DNA of 64,000 bases, taken from NCBI GenBank assembly GCA_002104905.1, contig MCFE01000354.1:24091-88090 (forward strand), read 5' to 3'. Positions 10,801 to 21,655 of this stretch are shown in pieces. A program made the translations under genes and the position numbers. The notes under the pieces were generated by a model that was not told the DNA's origin, ran no database searches, and was given only the letters and a program-made list of their open reading frames with translations. Within the stretch, counting starts at the first letter, position 1; each line of letters begins with the position of its first letter. The DNA is from Basidiobolus meristosporus CBS 931.73 (lineage: Eukaryota; Basidiobolomycota; Basidiobolomycetes; Basidiobolales; Basidiobolaceae).

Positions 10801-13582
10801 CCAACTTCTCTCTCCAGGCGATTTGAACATCCGGGCGCTTCATACCACACATGGATATCATGAATGTAGGAATCCACCATGTTAGACCCCATGTCATACA
10901 CATCCAGACACGTCTACCTCGAGTTACTGGTCTGTCTTCCTCAACGGGGGCGGGTACTGATTGCATCTCCTGGGCTTTTTGAAGCTCAATATCACCAGCG
11001 AATTGGCTTGCGACCTCCATCTTCGTGCCACGTTCACTGCCATAATTACTGGCCTCGTCTTCGCCATAATGACCATACCCTCCACGGGTTTGATCTGCCT
11101 TATGTCTTGAGTAATCTTCCTCGCTATAGCAACTAACATCATCTTCGAAATAGCCTGATGCAGGATCGGATCCATATTTGGGTGGATTGAGGTAGGGGGC
11201 AGAACGTAGATTGACCCCGCGACTGTCTTGCTGGTTGAACCAGAAGCCAACGATTCGTCATCCCGAATGCCTCCCTCGGCATTTCGGAATTTCTGAGCCG
11301 CTCTGTCCTCTTTCTCCATCGATCTGAGGCTATCCTCAAGCTCCTTCCATACATGCTCGCTCAGGAAGACTCGGCCTACACTTCCGATGGTCAGGTCATA
11401 GTCTTTCCAGCCGCTGATCATTTTCACTGCTTCAATCTTCTCTCTTGTACCGCGAGTGTTGTCCAAATCGAGCTGCTCGAAGATCACATTGTATCTTTCA
11501 AGGAATTCCTCATAGAGGAAACTGGCAGTGAAATCGGTGCCCAATCGAGTTGCAATGGAGTCTACAAGATAGGTACGCAATTGACCGGAAACTGCTTTAG
11601 GATCGAAACGTCCATTGGCTTGCTGTTCATTTGACTTGAGTAGAATCATGAACCAAGTATGCGTCTCATCGATGGTATCAAAAATATCAGTGAGTGTTGC
11701 ATTGAGCTGCTTGAGAACAGAGGAGGTCTTGTGGCTTTTAGCTTCCTTGCTGTCTGGGCTTGGTCGTTTCTTATAGCGTCTACTAGGCTGTCTCATCGGC
11801 TTGGTTGGCTGCTGAGCTGAAACGATAGTTTGCTTGCTGCGGGGATGACTCTCAGTAGATATAGCTGCACTACTAAACAGCTCAGTCACAAAGGCGTTAG
11901 TGCTTGGTTGGCTGCCACGGAAAAGAGCGACAAAATCGGCATCTAAGATATCCCGATTCTTCTCGGTGAATTGGTCAAGACTGTATTGAACAGTCCCAGC
12001 GAAATGATTGATGCCAAATTCAGGGCCGCTTTGCGAGGTGCGATATGATGAATGACGATTGAATGAGTCGTTGATCTTCAGTACCAACTTCGACGAGTCT
12101 TCATCTGTGTCCTCACTGCATACTTCATCCAAATAGTCTATCATGCCGGGGCGGTCTTTTCCACATAGTAGCTCCATACAACCAGAGTTGTCCATGTACG
12201 CTAACTCGGGAAGAGCAACTCTTTCTTCCCTGAGCTCGGCATTAATGCCAACACCATAATCAAAAATCCGATGGAGCATCATACTATGGACCTTTTCATT
12301 GGCGAAATTGATGCAGAATTGCTCGAATCCGTTTTCAGCTGCGGTTTGGAAGCCGAATTGGTCCAAAACTCCAATGAAATTGGATGGCTCGTCATGACAA
12401 ATACGGGTGTTGATAGCCTCTACTACCCAGGTGAACAGAAGAGAGTAGAGCGCGCGGGCGAGGGAATCTCTCTGCTCTGATGCTGCATTGGCGTTGAGGA
12501 ACACTGTGCAGACGTCCTTGCCGATATACTTGGATTTATATATAAGAGCATCCGAAAGAGTGGAAGGAGAGACGCCTAAACCTTCGGCCACCTGCTCGAG
12601 AACATCCTCATTCTTAACGTAGCAGGTATCCTCCTTGCCGAAATCATCAGCAAACTGAAGGGTTCCGATTTGAAGGATTGTGGCCAAGAGACGGAAGATC
12701 TGGACTTGGATCTTTGTTTTCAGTCCTAATGCCTTCATGGCACTGCGCAACTCTTGGAATTTAGCCGCGTCACCTGGGGTGGCGCTAATATCGTAAGCAG
12801 TATGAGCAAGATAGGGGTACTGAACGAGGTCGTGGATCCCGAGGGCGCTTCTCTCATCAGCCGAAGCACCAGCCAAGAGATAATAAAAAGCGTTAAAATT
12901 TCTCTCTTGAGCAGGCGCATTAGTGACTCTGGATTTCTCTAGCAGGTAGCTTAGAGTTTTCGCACCAATCAGCTTGCCGCGAGCATTATACTGCACCTCT
13001 TGGAACATGCCATAACGAGATGCGTTGTTGTTAAGAAGGGTTTTGGCGTTACCGAAAGCCTCTAATATAGTGTGTGCCTGCTGGATTTGGTTGTGTACTT
13101 TAACCTCCTTTCCATGAGAGGCCAGGTGGCATAGCTGACGAATGATACTTCTGTATGCCTCGGTTTTACCGCTCCCGCTCAAACCGCTATAAATCATCGT
13201 TGTATTAGAACAGAGCAAGTGTGAACCAGCTTGGACTATTGCAGCCTTTAGTTTACCTTAGGATGATGGCTTGGTCAATGCCGCTTCTACGGAGATGCAA
13301 ATATGCTTGGGAGGCAAGCTCAAAAGTGTGTGGTGGGAGTGAAGGAGGATTTCCACTGGTGTCTCTATAGCAAGTTTCGGCGTATTGGTGGACCAATGCT
13401 TCATTATTTACATCTGACTGTCCGAATGGATTGACAAAGACTAGAGCGGAGCTGTTGATTTTTGTATAGTATTCTTGGTATTCGAAACGTTGCTGCAAGA
13501 CACGTAAAACGGTATCATCGGTAATGTTTGTTAGTTGGCTTAGGTCATCACAACCTGCACCGCCCATGTTGCCGGAAGACAT
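7835..13582 (-). CDS. Class V chitin synthase with N-terminal myosin motor domain
   Basis: Read on the minus strand: exon 1 13582-13257, a 70-bp intron, exon 2 13186-11241, and exon 3 from about 11154 to the stop at 7835. The first intron joins in phase to restore the P-loop GLSGSGKTE (about residues 110-118). The motor domain fills the first 750 residues. It is followed by membrane segments, a cytochrome-b5-like segment (about 920-960), a second membrane stretch, and the family-2 glycosyltransferase core with VDADTE (about 1345), GEDRYL (about 1458) and QRRRW (about 1497). Membrane helices follow, then a Ser/Tyr-rich linker and a C-terminal DEK_C-like domain. A length of about 1863 residues is normal for class V enzymes. 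It makes chitin at hyphal tips and septa using UDP-GlcNAc. The reading frame changes between motor and synthase near 11.2 kb: either an 86-bp intron (11240-11155, weak GTTCAA donor, CAG acceptor, in phase) or a missing base. Confidence 0.92.
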
Positions 13583-15186
13583 TGTCCTTCAAGGGATGCG
13601 CTTGGGCGTTAGGATAGGAATATAGCAGGTATAATGGATAACTTCCGATTCAAATGATAGTAAGTATCACCTCCACTTTCTGGAGGAGAGGTTTGTGGAA
13701 AAGTAGTGCACCAAGGATATTTCGATGAAAGTCGAAATAAAGGAGGGTGAGGAAGTGGGGAAAGTGCTTCACCTGCAAGATAACAAGTTGGAAGCTGCGA
13801 TAATTGGTGGAGGGGGCGAACAAAAGAAACGGAAAGAAAATTTAATCAATGACGGGTACCTAGAGAACTAGGGTCAAAGAACAAGAGAACAAAAAAGCAA
13901 AATATATCTGAGCCCTCAGCCCACGAATAAATATCAAACACAGTGAAAAGATGGAGAGCAATTTAGTTTAGGAAGCACAAATGCTCCAAAACAACATGAA
14001 AAATATACTTTTGAATTGTTGGTATTCTCTGTACCAGTGTACTTCCTTATATGGCGATTTCCAAATCAGATCGGGGTGCATTACCGAATTTAGCAACGGC
14101 ATATATTGCTAACGATTGGGATCCAACCTCATTAATTGGATGCTGGTGAGGGTCGCCGGATAATGATGCGGATAATGGTGAATACGACTGCCTACCCTCC
14201 AGCCTTATCTCAGAAGCTTAGAAATATCGAGAATCGAAATGAATGATTCATCAGTGAGTGATATTGCTGTGTAACTTTGACTGGATTATCCAGCTTAAAT
14301 GGAAGCGGCAGGCCAATCACCATGGTTGCTTAGATTAAATATAGAGTTTGAGTCGTCATCCCGTTAATTAAAGTATGGGTAGAGTAGGCTTTGGCCGGTG
14401 TTTCTATTGTTTGTCAGTCTCATAATAGCCCCCAAATCACCAACTTCCCGCAATTTAATTTGTCTTCAATTATAAAACCCTCACAACAGCTCACATTAAT
14501 GGTAATGAGCACCAGAATGTCCCACTCAGATGCCCAATAGAATTCTGGGCGCCCCTACGTAACGTTAATTAGTGTAATCATTCGTGACAAAGCTGGCGCA
14601 TAAAATGGCTGGGGTGTCCGTTTTGTCAAATCGTTTTTTCGACAGCATAGCGCTTTTCCTGTATAATAGAATAGCTTCCTATATCTTTTCCGACATATGT
14701 ATGATTGGATCAAAGGTTATTTTTAGGAAGGCGTACACTTATATGCCCCATGGTATAGGTTCATATATATAGAGTCGAGGCTGGATAGGTCACCTCATTC
14801 ACCTGCTATAAAATGACTGTAACACATGGAGCAGATGGCCGAAAATGCTGCTTAATCAAATAGTTAACGATGGATTGCATAAGATTACGCTTAGAGTCCT
14901 GAAGTTTGGCCCATTTGTTTGGGACGCGAACGACTTGTAACAATGGTCAAGGGAGTGCCTACAACAAAACGGATACTGCAATTGTCGAGAATGCGTTTCG
15001 TATTCGTGATGGCCTACGCCAATCAATGAGGTGGCTTTGGCGTCATCATATGATCGAATTCCAAAAATAAGCTTAACTTACATGGTCACTTTTTTCCGCA
15101 TTTGGTGCTTAACTTTTGGATAGAAATGTTGCGGTGGTTGAGGGTAAAATCATAAACAAAGGGAAATATGCCTTCTGAAACTCTGA
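13583..15186. other. 1.6-kb divergent intergenic (promoter) region
   Basis: This AT-rich region separates the divergent chitin synthase and sulfate permease genes. No open frame has support. AT-rich stretches such as TATATATAG near 14765 could serve as TATA-like elements, but none can be assigned. Confidence 0.5.
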
Positions 15187-17409
15187 ATGGCAGTCGCTAC
15201 AAGCGGTTCCATACTCTCTAATGTCATAAAAGCCTTACTTCGCAATCTGGCTATCGAAAATTGTGAGTTGATACCGCGCCTGCAACCTCGTGAAATATAT
15301 AGCGCTAGAATGACGGATGAGAGTGATGTATTCGGACTCGTTCTTCGGAAATCGAGGGAATTCTTCTTTAGATGTCTACCTATTATTAGTTGGTTGCCAC
15401 ATTATAATAGGAAATGGCTCTTTGGTGATACCGTGGCGGGGGTCACTGTTGGGATCATGGTTGTTCCACAGGTGAGGTTCGATGTGGAGTGTCTTGCTCT
15501 CCCAATACTAAAACTCTTCTCTATTTCAAGGCGTTGGCCTATGCACAGGTAACTGGGCTTCCCGTGCAATATGGACTCTACAGCGCTACTTTCTGCGCTA
15601 TGGTTTATTGTCTTTTCGGTACTTCCAAAGATGTCAATATCGGGCCCATAACCATGCTTTCTATGCTGACTGGCCAAGTATGCAGTCAATTGAATACACA
15701 ATATGGCTACAATGTTACGGACGTAGCAGTTATGTTGTCATTTATGACTGGCCTTATCCTACTGGTACTTAGCATCTTGCGTCTTGGTATCATATTGGAT
15801 TTCATCTCAGTTCCCGTTATTGTGGGATTCACATCCGGTGTGGGTGTCGCAATCATAGCCATTCAGGTAGGCGTTTGAGCAGTGTGCATCCACAAGCCTA
15901 GGCTAATTTAATACTACGACCAATTCGTTATGTAGATCCCGAATCTAGTTGGGCTGGCAGGTATCAACACCAAGGAGTCGGCACTTAACATTGTCATTAG
16001 CATTTTCAAAAACATCAGTCATGTGTCCTGGGTTGATGCAGTTCTTGGTGTTTCGTCCATTCTCGCACTTGTGGCACTGGAACAAACCAAGAAACGCTTT
16101 GGACACAGACACTTCGCCATCAGGTTTCTGGGCATCGCCAAAAATGCTATCATTATCATCGTTTTCACCTTGATTAGCTTCGTCATACAAACTACTTCAC
16201 CCAGTTCAAATTTCAGAATCATTCGCGAGGTTCCTCGTGGCATTGCCCCACCACGCTTTCCCAATATTGATTTGGTCATGATGGGCCGCATCGCGCCTTC
16301 TGCACTGATCAGTTGTTTGCTCTGCTTAATCGAGCATACCGGAGTATGTAGATCTCTTGGTCGGAAAAACAAGTACAGCGTGGACTAGCAACCAGGAACT
16401 TACTGGACTTGGTGTCTGTAATGTAGTTAGCTCCATCTTTTCTGGCTTCCCTGTTAGCGGTTCGTTCTCTCGTGGGGCCGTTAACGATCAGTCTGGTGTC
16501 AAGACCCCTCTTGCCGGTATATTGACTGGCCTGATAGCAGTGTTCGCCCTAATTTTTTTGCCTCCGCTCTTCTATTTCATTCCAAATGCTACGCTTGCAG
16601 GAATCATCATCTTCAGTATGGTAAGCATCGTTAGTCCACCTGGGGTGTTTCATCGCTTCTGGATCCTGGATAGGATGGAATTTGCCGTGGCGGTTATCGG
16701 TTTTGTGGTGACTATTTTCGTTGCTATTCAAACTGGAATTGAGCTTGCCGTCTGCTGCTCGGTGGTCGTCCTATTGTATCGTGTTGCTCGACCTCGTCTT
16801 AAATTTCCTGCCATCCTCCAAGAATGTGGGTCAGTTAAACGTGACAGCATGGAGGTTCCTGCCGGGATCATAGTTGTCCGCCTTCAAGAGGCGCTACTGT
16901 TCCCAAATACTGAATTTGTTCGACGTAAGGTGATGAAGAATGCTCAGCGCCATACCCGGCCGGCGATTGTCGTTAATGACGATATAGGTTGGAACGAATT
17001 CAAGTATAAAGGTAGGAGCGACCAGTCAAGCGATGCTCTAGAAAGGCCTCGACCAGTATTCCTGGCGGTTATTCTTGATATGAGTGCTGTCAACCAGGTG
17101 GACTATTCTGGAATTCAAGGCCTTTTTGATCTCAAATTCGAGATTGGCAAATACGCTGGGTATGAAAACAAGCTTCAGTCTGATTCACTGTTACATTTTG
17201 CAGCGATGAATCCAAACGTCGCCAAAAGAATGGAAAAATGTGGAATTTTTGATTCTCGGGAAGAGTATCAAGTAGCTGCCTGTAAAGAGGAGAAAGATGC
17301 TGCGGAAATATTCAACATGGAGTATAAAAGTAGTAGGCTTCAGGTTGTACACAAGTCAGTTTTTGATGCCATCAGCTGCATCATAGAACAATGTGATGTT
17401 CATCGCTAG
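15187..17409 (+). CDS. SulP-family sulfate permease with STAS domain
   Basis: Exons: 15187-15471, 15531-15866, 15936-16385/16387-17409; both introns are GT-AG and phase 0. Joining restores the SulP signature PQALAYAQVTGLPVQYGLYS. About ten further membrane segments follow, then the NQELTGLGVCNV region and the GSFSRGAV segment. The C-terminal STAS domain contains an ILDMSAVNQVDYSGI core (about residues 560-690). The protein would be a plasma-membrane sulfate/H+ symporter supplying sulfur assimilation. After frame correction its length is about 697 residues, somewhat short of typical fungal permeases (about 800). The start may instead be the Met at 15310 (MTDESDVFG), nearer to the usual family N-terminus. 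One extra base near 16386 breaks the frame between GRKNKYSVD and SNQEL; no GT-AG intron of the needed length fits, so this is an indel or lesion. Confidence 0.85.
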
Positions 17410-17882
17410 AATGGTGGATACAGAGCTTAATCTACTCAAACACTTTCTTTTATGTACATTCTAATATATCACAACATACTGTATACACTAGAGTATGAAT
17501 TGTTCAATACAAAAATGCTGTGCAGATGGAAACCATAAAGCCTAGGTTTGCTTACCACTATTCAGTCTCCACAAGAATAATATTGTGGAGTTACCATGAA
17601 TGTTGTATATTGCAACATAGTGTTTCTATAATAATCGTAAAGCTAAAACCATGCCATTCTACTTTTGGATATTTTCGGGCGGGTTTGCTACATGCCGAAA
17701 TACCAGTCCAATGCTGGAAAATGCAGGCTGGTAATATCTCCAACACCGGGATATTCTCTCCGTGGAGAATTTGGTTCCGATCACCTATGACGGAAGTATA
17801 GAAAAATTGCCATAGTTGATATACGTCTTTATATATGCATATAAGTAGAATTGGTGATGTATGCTGGAAAATGATGCGAATA
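17410..17882. other. Intergenic between convergent genes
   Basis: AT-rich 473-bp gap between the stops of the sulfate permease (+) and the phosphatase (-). It contains several polyadenylation-like AT tracts. Nothing else is seen. Confidence 0.5.
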
Positions 17883-19184
17883 CTACACTAAAATGTTTTG
17901 TCGTATCAGAGCTCGCTTCGCTTCGCCAAAACCAATACCATCAAGATACTCGTTGATTCCGCCGTATTTGTTTCGTATATACGACAATGTATCAGCCATC
18001 ACCTATTCAGAATTAGTAAAAAGAATGCAACAGGTTGAATTTTGAGCGTACAAACCTCAGGGTTTGATTCAAGAAAGTTGGGGCTTACTCCTGCAGCCCC
18101 TACCTCCTTACTCAATGCCTCAGCAATCCCCTCCAGTTGCTCTCTACTTTTGCTGTAGTCACGAATAATCACATCATCCTCAACTCCGAGGATCATCAGT
18201 ACCAATGCGGTGATCAAGCCTGTGCGATCCTTTCCATGAGTACAATGGACCAGAATCGGATAATTCTTCGGCTCGACAAATAGTGATAACGCCTAGGGTG
18301 AGCGCGTTAGAGTATGCATAACCCAAGTCTACGGCACAGAGTCCAGATTACCTTGCACAGCTCGGCTCCCGAAAAATCAAGATAGTCCTGGTTGAGTCCA
18401 AGTAAGCCTCGACCTCCTATGATATGTTGGACGACATACATATATGCCTTCATCTTGGATACACACAAATAATAGAAGACCATCAAGCTAGTTATATGTT
18501 GATAAATATACTGCACGCTGGACGGCATTCATGATACACATACCTTCTGTCTACTACGGAGGCTCTTTTCCACACCGCATTATATCTATATTCATACCCA
18601 GTTAAGTTGACCTTGATAGTGCGACGAACGCTAGCTTTGACACATTCTAAGACTTCCTCTTGCTGCTGTTCGGATTGTTCTTTCACTTCCTAAAGACGAT
18701 TGCTCGGGTTAAATTATAATATGCGCTGGGCGGGTATAAATCATATTCAACCTCAAGAACGTCAATGGGATATTGCTCAGATAGCTGTTGGTTGAGTACG
18801 CCCTCGGCTCTGTGGGGAATTTACGTTAGTAAAGAGAAAATTTATCCCATGATGTCAAACCTTACTCTGTACGCAAGTCCAAAATGGTTTTTATGTCCTT
18901 TTCATTCACCAAGACTTGCAAATCCTTCTCGTCGATCTCGTCTAACAAATATTGTTGTCGCTAGTTGAGTATCTTGCTTGAATCAGGATAACAGAAAGTA
19001 TCCACGAACCTAGCCTGGCCGAGCGAAAAAGGATATTCTCTTTGAGTACTCTGGTGTTGGCGAGGTAAAGGGGCCATTAGCTCAGTATGTGGCAAAGATA
19101 GGCAACAGATATGAACCTTGGCCCGTTGGTGTTGACCTCAATACCAATATCACGGAAGTTGTGTACGGTCGAAAAGCTAGTCAT
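17883..19184 (-). CDS. Tyrosine/dual-specificity phosphatase (Y_phosphatase3-like), eight exons
   Basis: Exons on the minus strand: 19184-19117, 19050-19010, 18941-18866, 18809-18752, 18689-18544, 18487-18352, 18292-18056 and 18002-17883. All introns are GT-AG, and the phases close exactly to 293 codons. The N-terminus carries the HNFRDIG motif of this family, followed by ILFRSARLDE and TILDLRTE. The catalytic P-loop HCTHGKDRTG places Cys192 and Arg198 in a CX5R arrangement, followed by a LGVEDDVIIRDY segment and a C-terminal helix (ADTLSYIRNKYGG). These are the landmarks of the atypical phosphatases related to fungal OCA-like and bacterial protein/lipid phosphatases. Substrate unknown. The gene is divergent from the ceramide synthase across about 800 bp. 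It is so fragmented that none of its exons would be found by long-ORF search. Confidence 0.85.
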
Positions 19185-19986
19185 GTGGGTAAAGTGGAGT
19201 GGTAAGGATGAGCAATGCCATTAAAGGTATATGTATTTTTTCGAAGAGGATATTGCCACCAGATCCTCATCGCATATGCTATATCAGGTGTTTGTGGCAA
19301 TGGCAATTTCAGGATGATGATTACATCCACTTCAGTCCTTTTGCTCACGATGATTTCATCCCTTGAGAAAGGAATAAGGACTATAAACAAACCGTATTTG
19401 ACCAGACGCTATTCGCGGAATTTTCGAAGTTTCCCAGATTGGCATGCTTAACACTGGGCATAAATCGGGATAGAGTGAGGGTAGTGCCATTTGGGGGCTG
19501 ATCCTTTTGAGCCAATCTACATTCAGCCAGTAGATGTGGAAATGTGCTAATCACAAGTATCCTCACGAGAGTTATCGGGAAAACAAACACCGCCCTCCGT
19601 GCACCATGCGCGCAACATGCGTAACATGATGAATCTACGGGTGAGGTAAACCATGATGACTAAAGGTTATCTTCCGTGATTAGAAAAATCTTATATTTTT
19701 CGGAAGGGGTGATTGGCTGCGGCTATCATGTCATGTAGTAGGATCTTTTTGATCTTTTCAAGCTTCCATATATGCAAATGTAATAATTCTATTTTAAAAT
19801 TGATATTATGTGAGACATTATATGGTCCCATGCATGAGAAATACTTTTGCTTATATTTAATGTCGGCTTCTCGTGGCTCTGATACTAAACACCACTTTTC
19901 ACCTACATAATAACTATTTTCAACTTCTCTTCCAGCACAGTAATTCTCTCTTCCAGTGTAATCATTACCCCCCCCTCTCAACAACC
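19185..19986. promoter_or_regulatory. Divergent intergenic region, phosphatase / ceramide synthase
   Basis: About 800 bp separate two divergent starts (19184 minus, 19987 plus). A pyrimidine-rich tract (TTCCAGTGTAATCATTACCCCCCCCTC) leads into the ceramide synthase ATG, as in many fungal leaders. No coding support in either strand. Confidence 0.5.
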
Positions 19987-21253
19987 ATGGCTAGTTCAAT
20001 AAAGAAAGTAGCCAAACCCTTAGGCACTCTTCATTCAGAGGTTAAGCAGTTATTTGAGTTTGTAGCAACTCGTCAAATAGGTGGGTATTTTCTTCGGTCT
20101 GCTTACATATCGAAAGCTAACCTTCCCGACCTATCCAGAATTACCTTTAATCCTTTTAACCGCCATTATACTTGGTGATCTGCTACAGATTCCGGCAGCT
20201 GAAAAATTTTTACGCCTACAGTACCGTATCCCTGGTGAAAACACCTATGGGAAGGGCTGGGACGACATATATATCATTACCTTTTGGATTATTGCGTTTA
20301 CCTTCCTAAGAGCTGCGGTAATGAAGTATGTCTTCCTTCCCCTTGCTACTACCTTGCGTATCAGCGGAGCTTCAAAGCGCACTCGTTTTTTGGAGCAAGC
20401 CTGGCAATTTGTTTATTTCTCCTTCTCTTGGACTCTGGGCATGGTAAGTATTAAGAATACATACTTCAAAGCATATTTTTGCTAATGGGTTGATTCCCTG
20501 CAGTATATCATGTATAACTCCCCTTATTGGTTTGATGCTCGTCACTTTTGGATTGGATATCCGCATGTTAACATCCCGTACTTGACCAAGTGGTATTACC
20601 TGGCCACTACGGGATACTGGCTTCAGCAGTGCTTCGTGTTGGCAGTTGAGAAGCCTCGCAAAGATATTGTTGTGATGGTAATCCATCATGCGATCACCTG
20701 CTCGCTCCTGCTTAGCTCCTACTTCACGAACTTCACTAGAATCGGGAACGCCGTGCTCTGTATGATGGATTTTTCTGACATCTGGCTTGCGGTACGTATT
20801 ACCGAGCCACAAATTGTATTCTTCAAGTAGATTAATTTCCACGTTAGTTCGCAAAGGTACAACGTTACACGGGACTCGAAAAAGTCTGCAACATCACATT
20901 TGGTTTCTTTGTTGTGAGTTGGCTCTACTCCAGACATTACATCTACGCGCACATCGTTTACAGTATCTGGGCCGACCCTGATATTTATCATGTCGTCGAC
21001 TGGAACCCAGAGAAAGGGCACTATTTCAACAGAACGGCGCAAGCTTTCTTTCTGACTTTGTTTGCCCTCCTGCAAACATTGGCATTGCTCTGGCTCAAAT
21101 CGATCATCGGGATCGTCGTGAAAGTTCTCAGTGGAAACAATGCCGAGGATGTGCGAAGCGACTCCGAAGATGGAAAGTAAGTGGCATTGTGGTTTGATTC
21201 GTGAAGAATACTTCTAACTAGCCGTCTCACTAATTGACTTCAGGGAGGAGTGA
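19987..21253 (+). CDS. Ceramide synthase (LAG1/LAC1-type, TLC domain)
   Basis: Exons 19987-20080, 20139-20443, 20504-20791, 20848-21176 and 21244-21253; all GT-AG and in phase, giving 341 residues. The second exon encodes YGKGWDDIYIITFWIIAFTFLRA, and the third the Lag1p motif with the catalytic His pair (VIHHAIT, residues about 194-195) and MMDFSDIWLA. Four to six membrane helices are evident and the C-terminus is acidic (SDSEDGKEE), as in LAG1/LAC1. It N-acylates sphingoid bases with acyl-CoA in the ER to make ceramide. The last exon encodes only KEE and stop. An upstream in-frame Met exists at 19873, but the ATG at 19987 follows a normal leader and fits the family N-terminus. Downstream the Zn2Cys6 gene follows on the same strand after about 400 bp. 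Confidence 0.92.
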
Positions 21254-21655
21254 TAATCTCGGCTGAGGAGTAGATTCTGTAAAAACATGGTTCCTGATCA
21301 CCAACACCACTTTTAATTTTAATTGACTTCTAATCCTGTCACATAGTATCATTTAATTTTTGTAATGCCAATATTGGTCAATAAAGCCATAAATCTTTAT
21401 TTCACATGCCTCTTCTACATCGATATTGTTGTGGGACATTGCATTAACGAGGGAATGAGCTTTTCATCCGGAGTAAAGGGGAAGGAAGCCATTTTCCCTG
21501 TATCTTGGCAAAGCTTATGGTGAGTCATAATCTGATTGGCTTCGGGGTTTTACCTGATCCTTTCCGAGATGGATTTGTGCACTTTCCAGACGATAAGGGA
21601 ATAAATTGGAGTGGTAACAAGGATAATACTGTGTTTTACTGTTTCGAGAAATACA

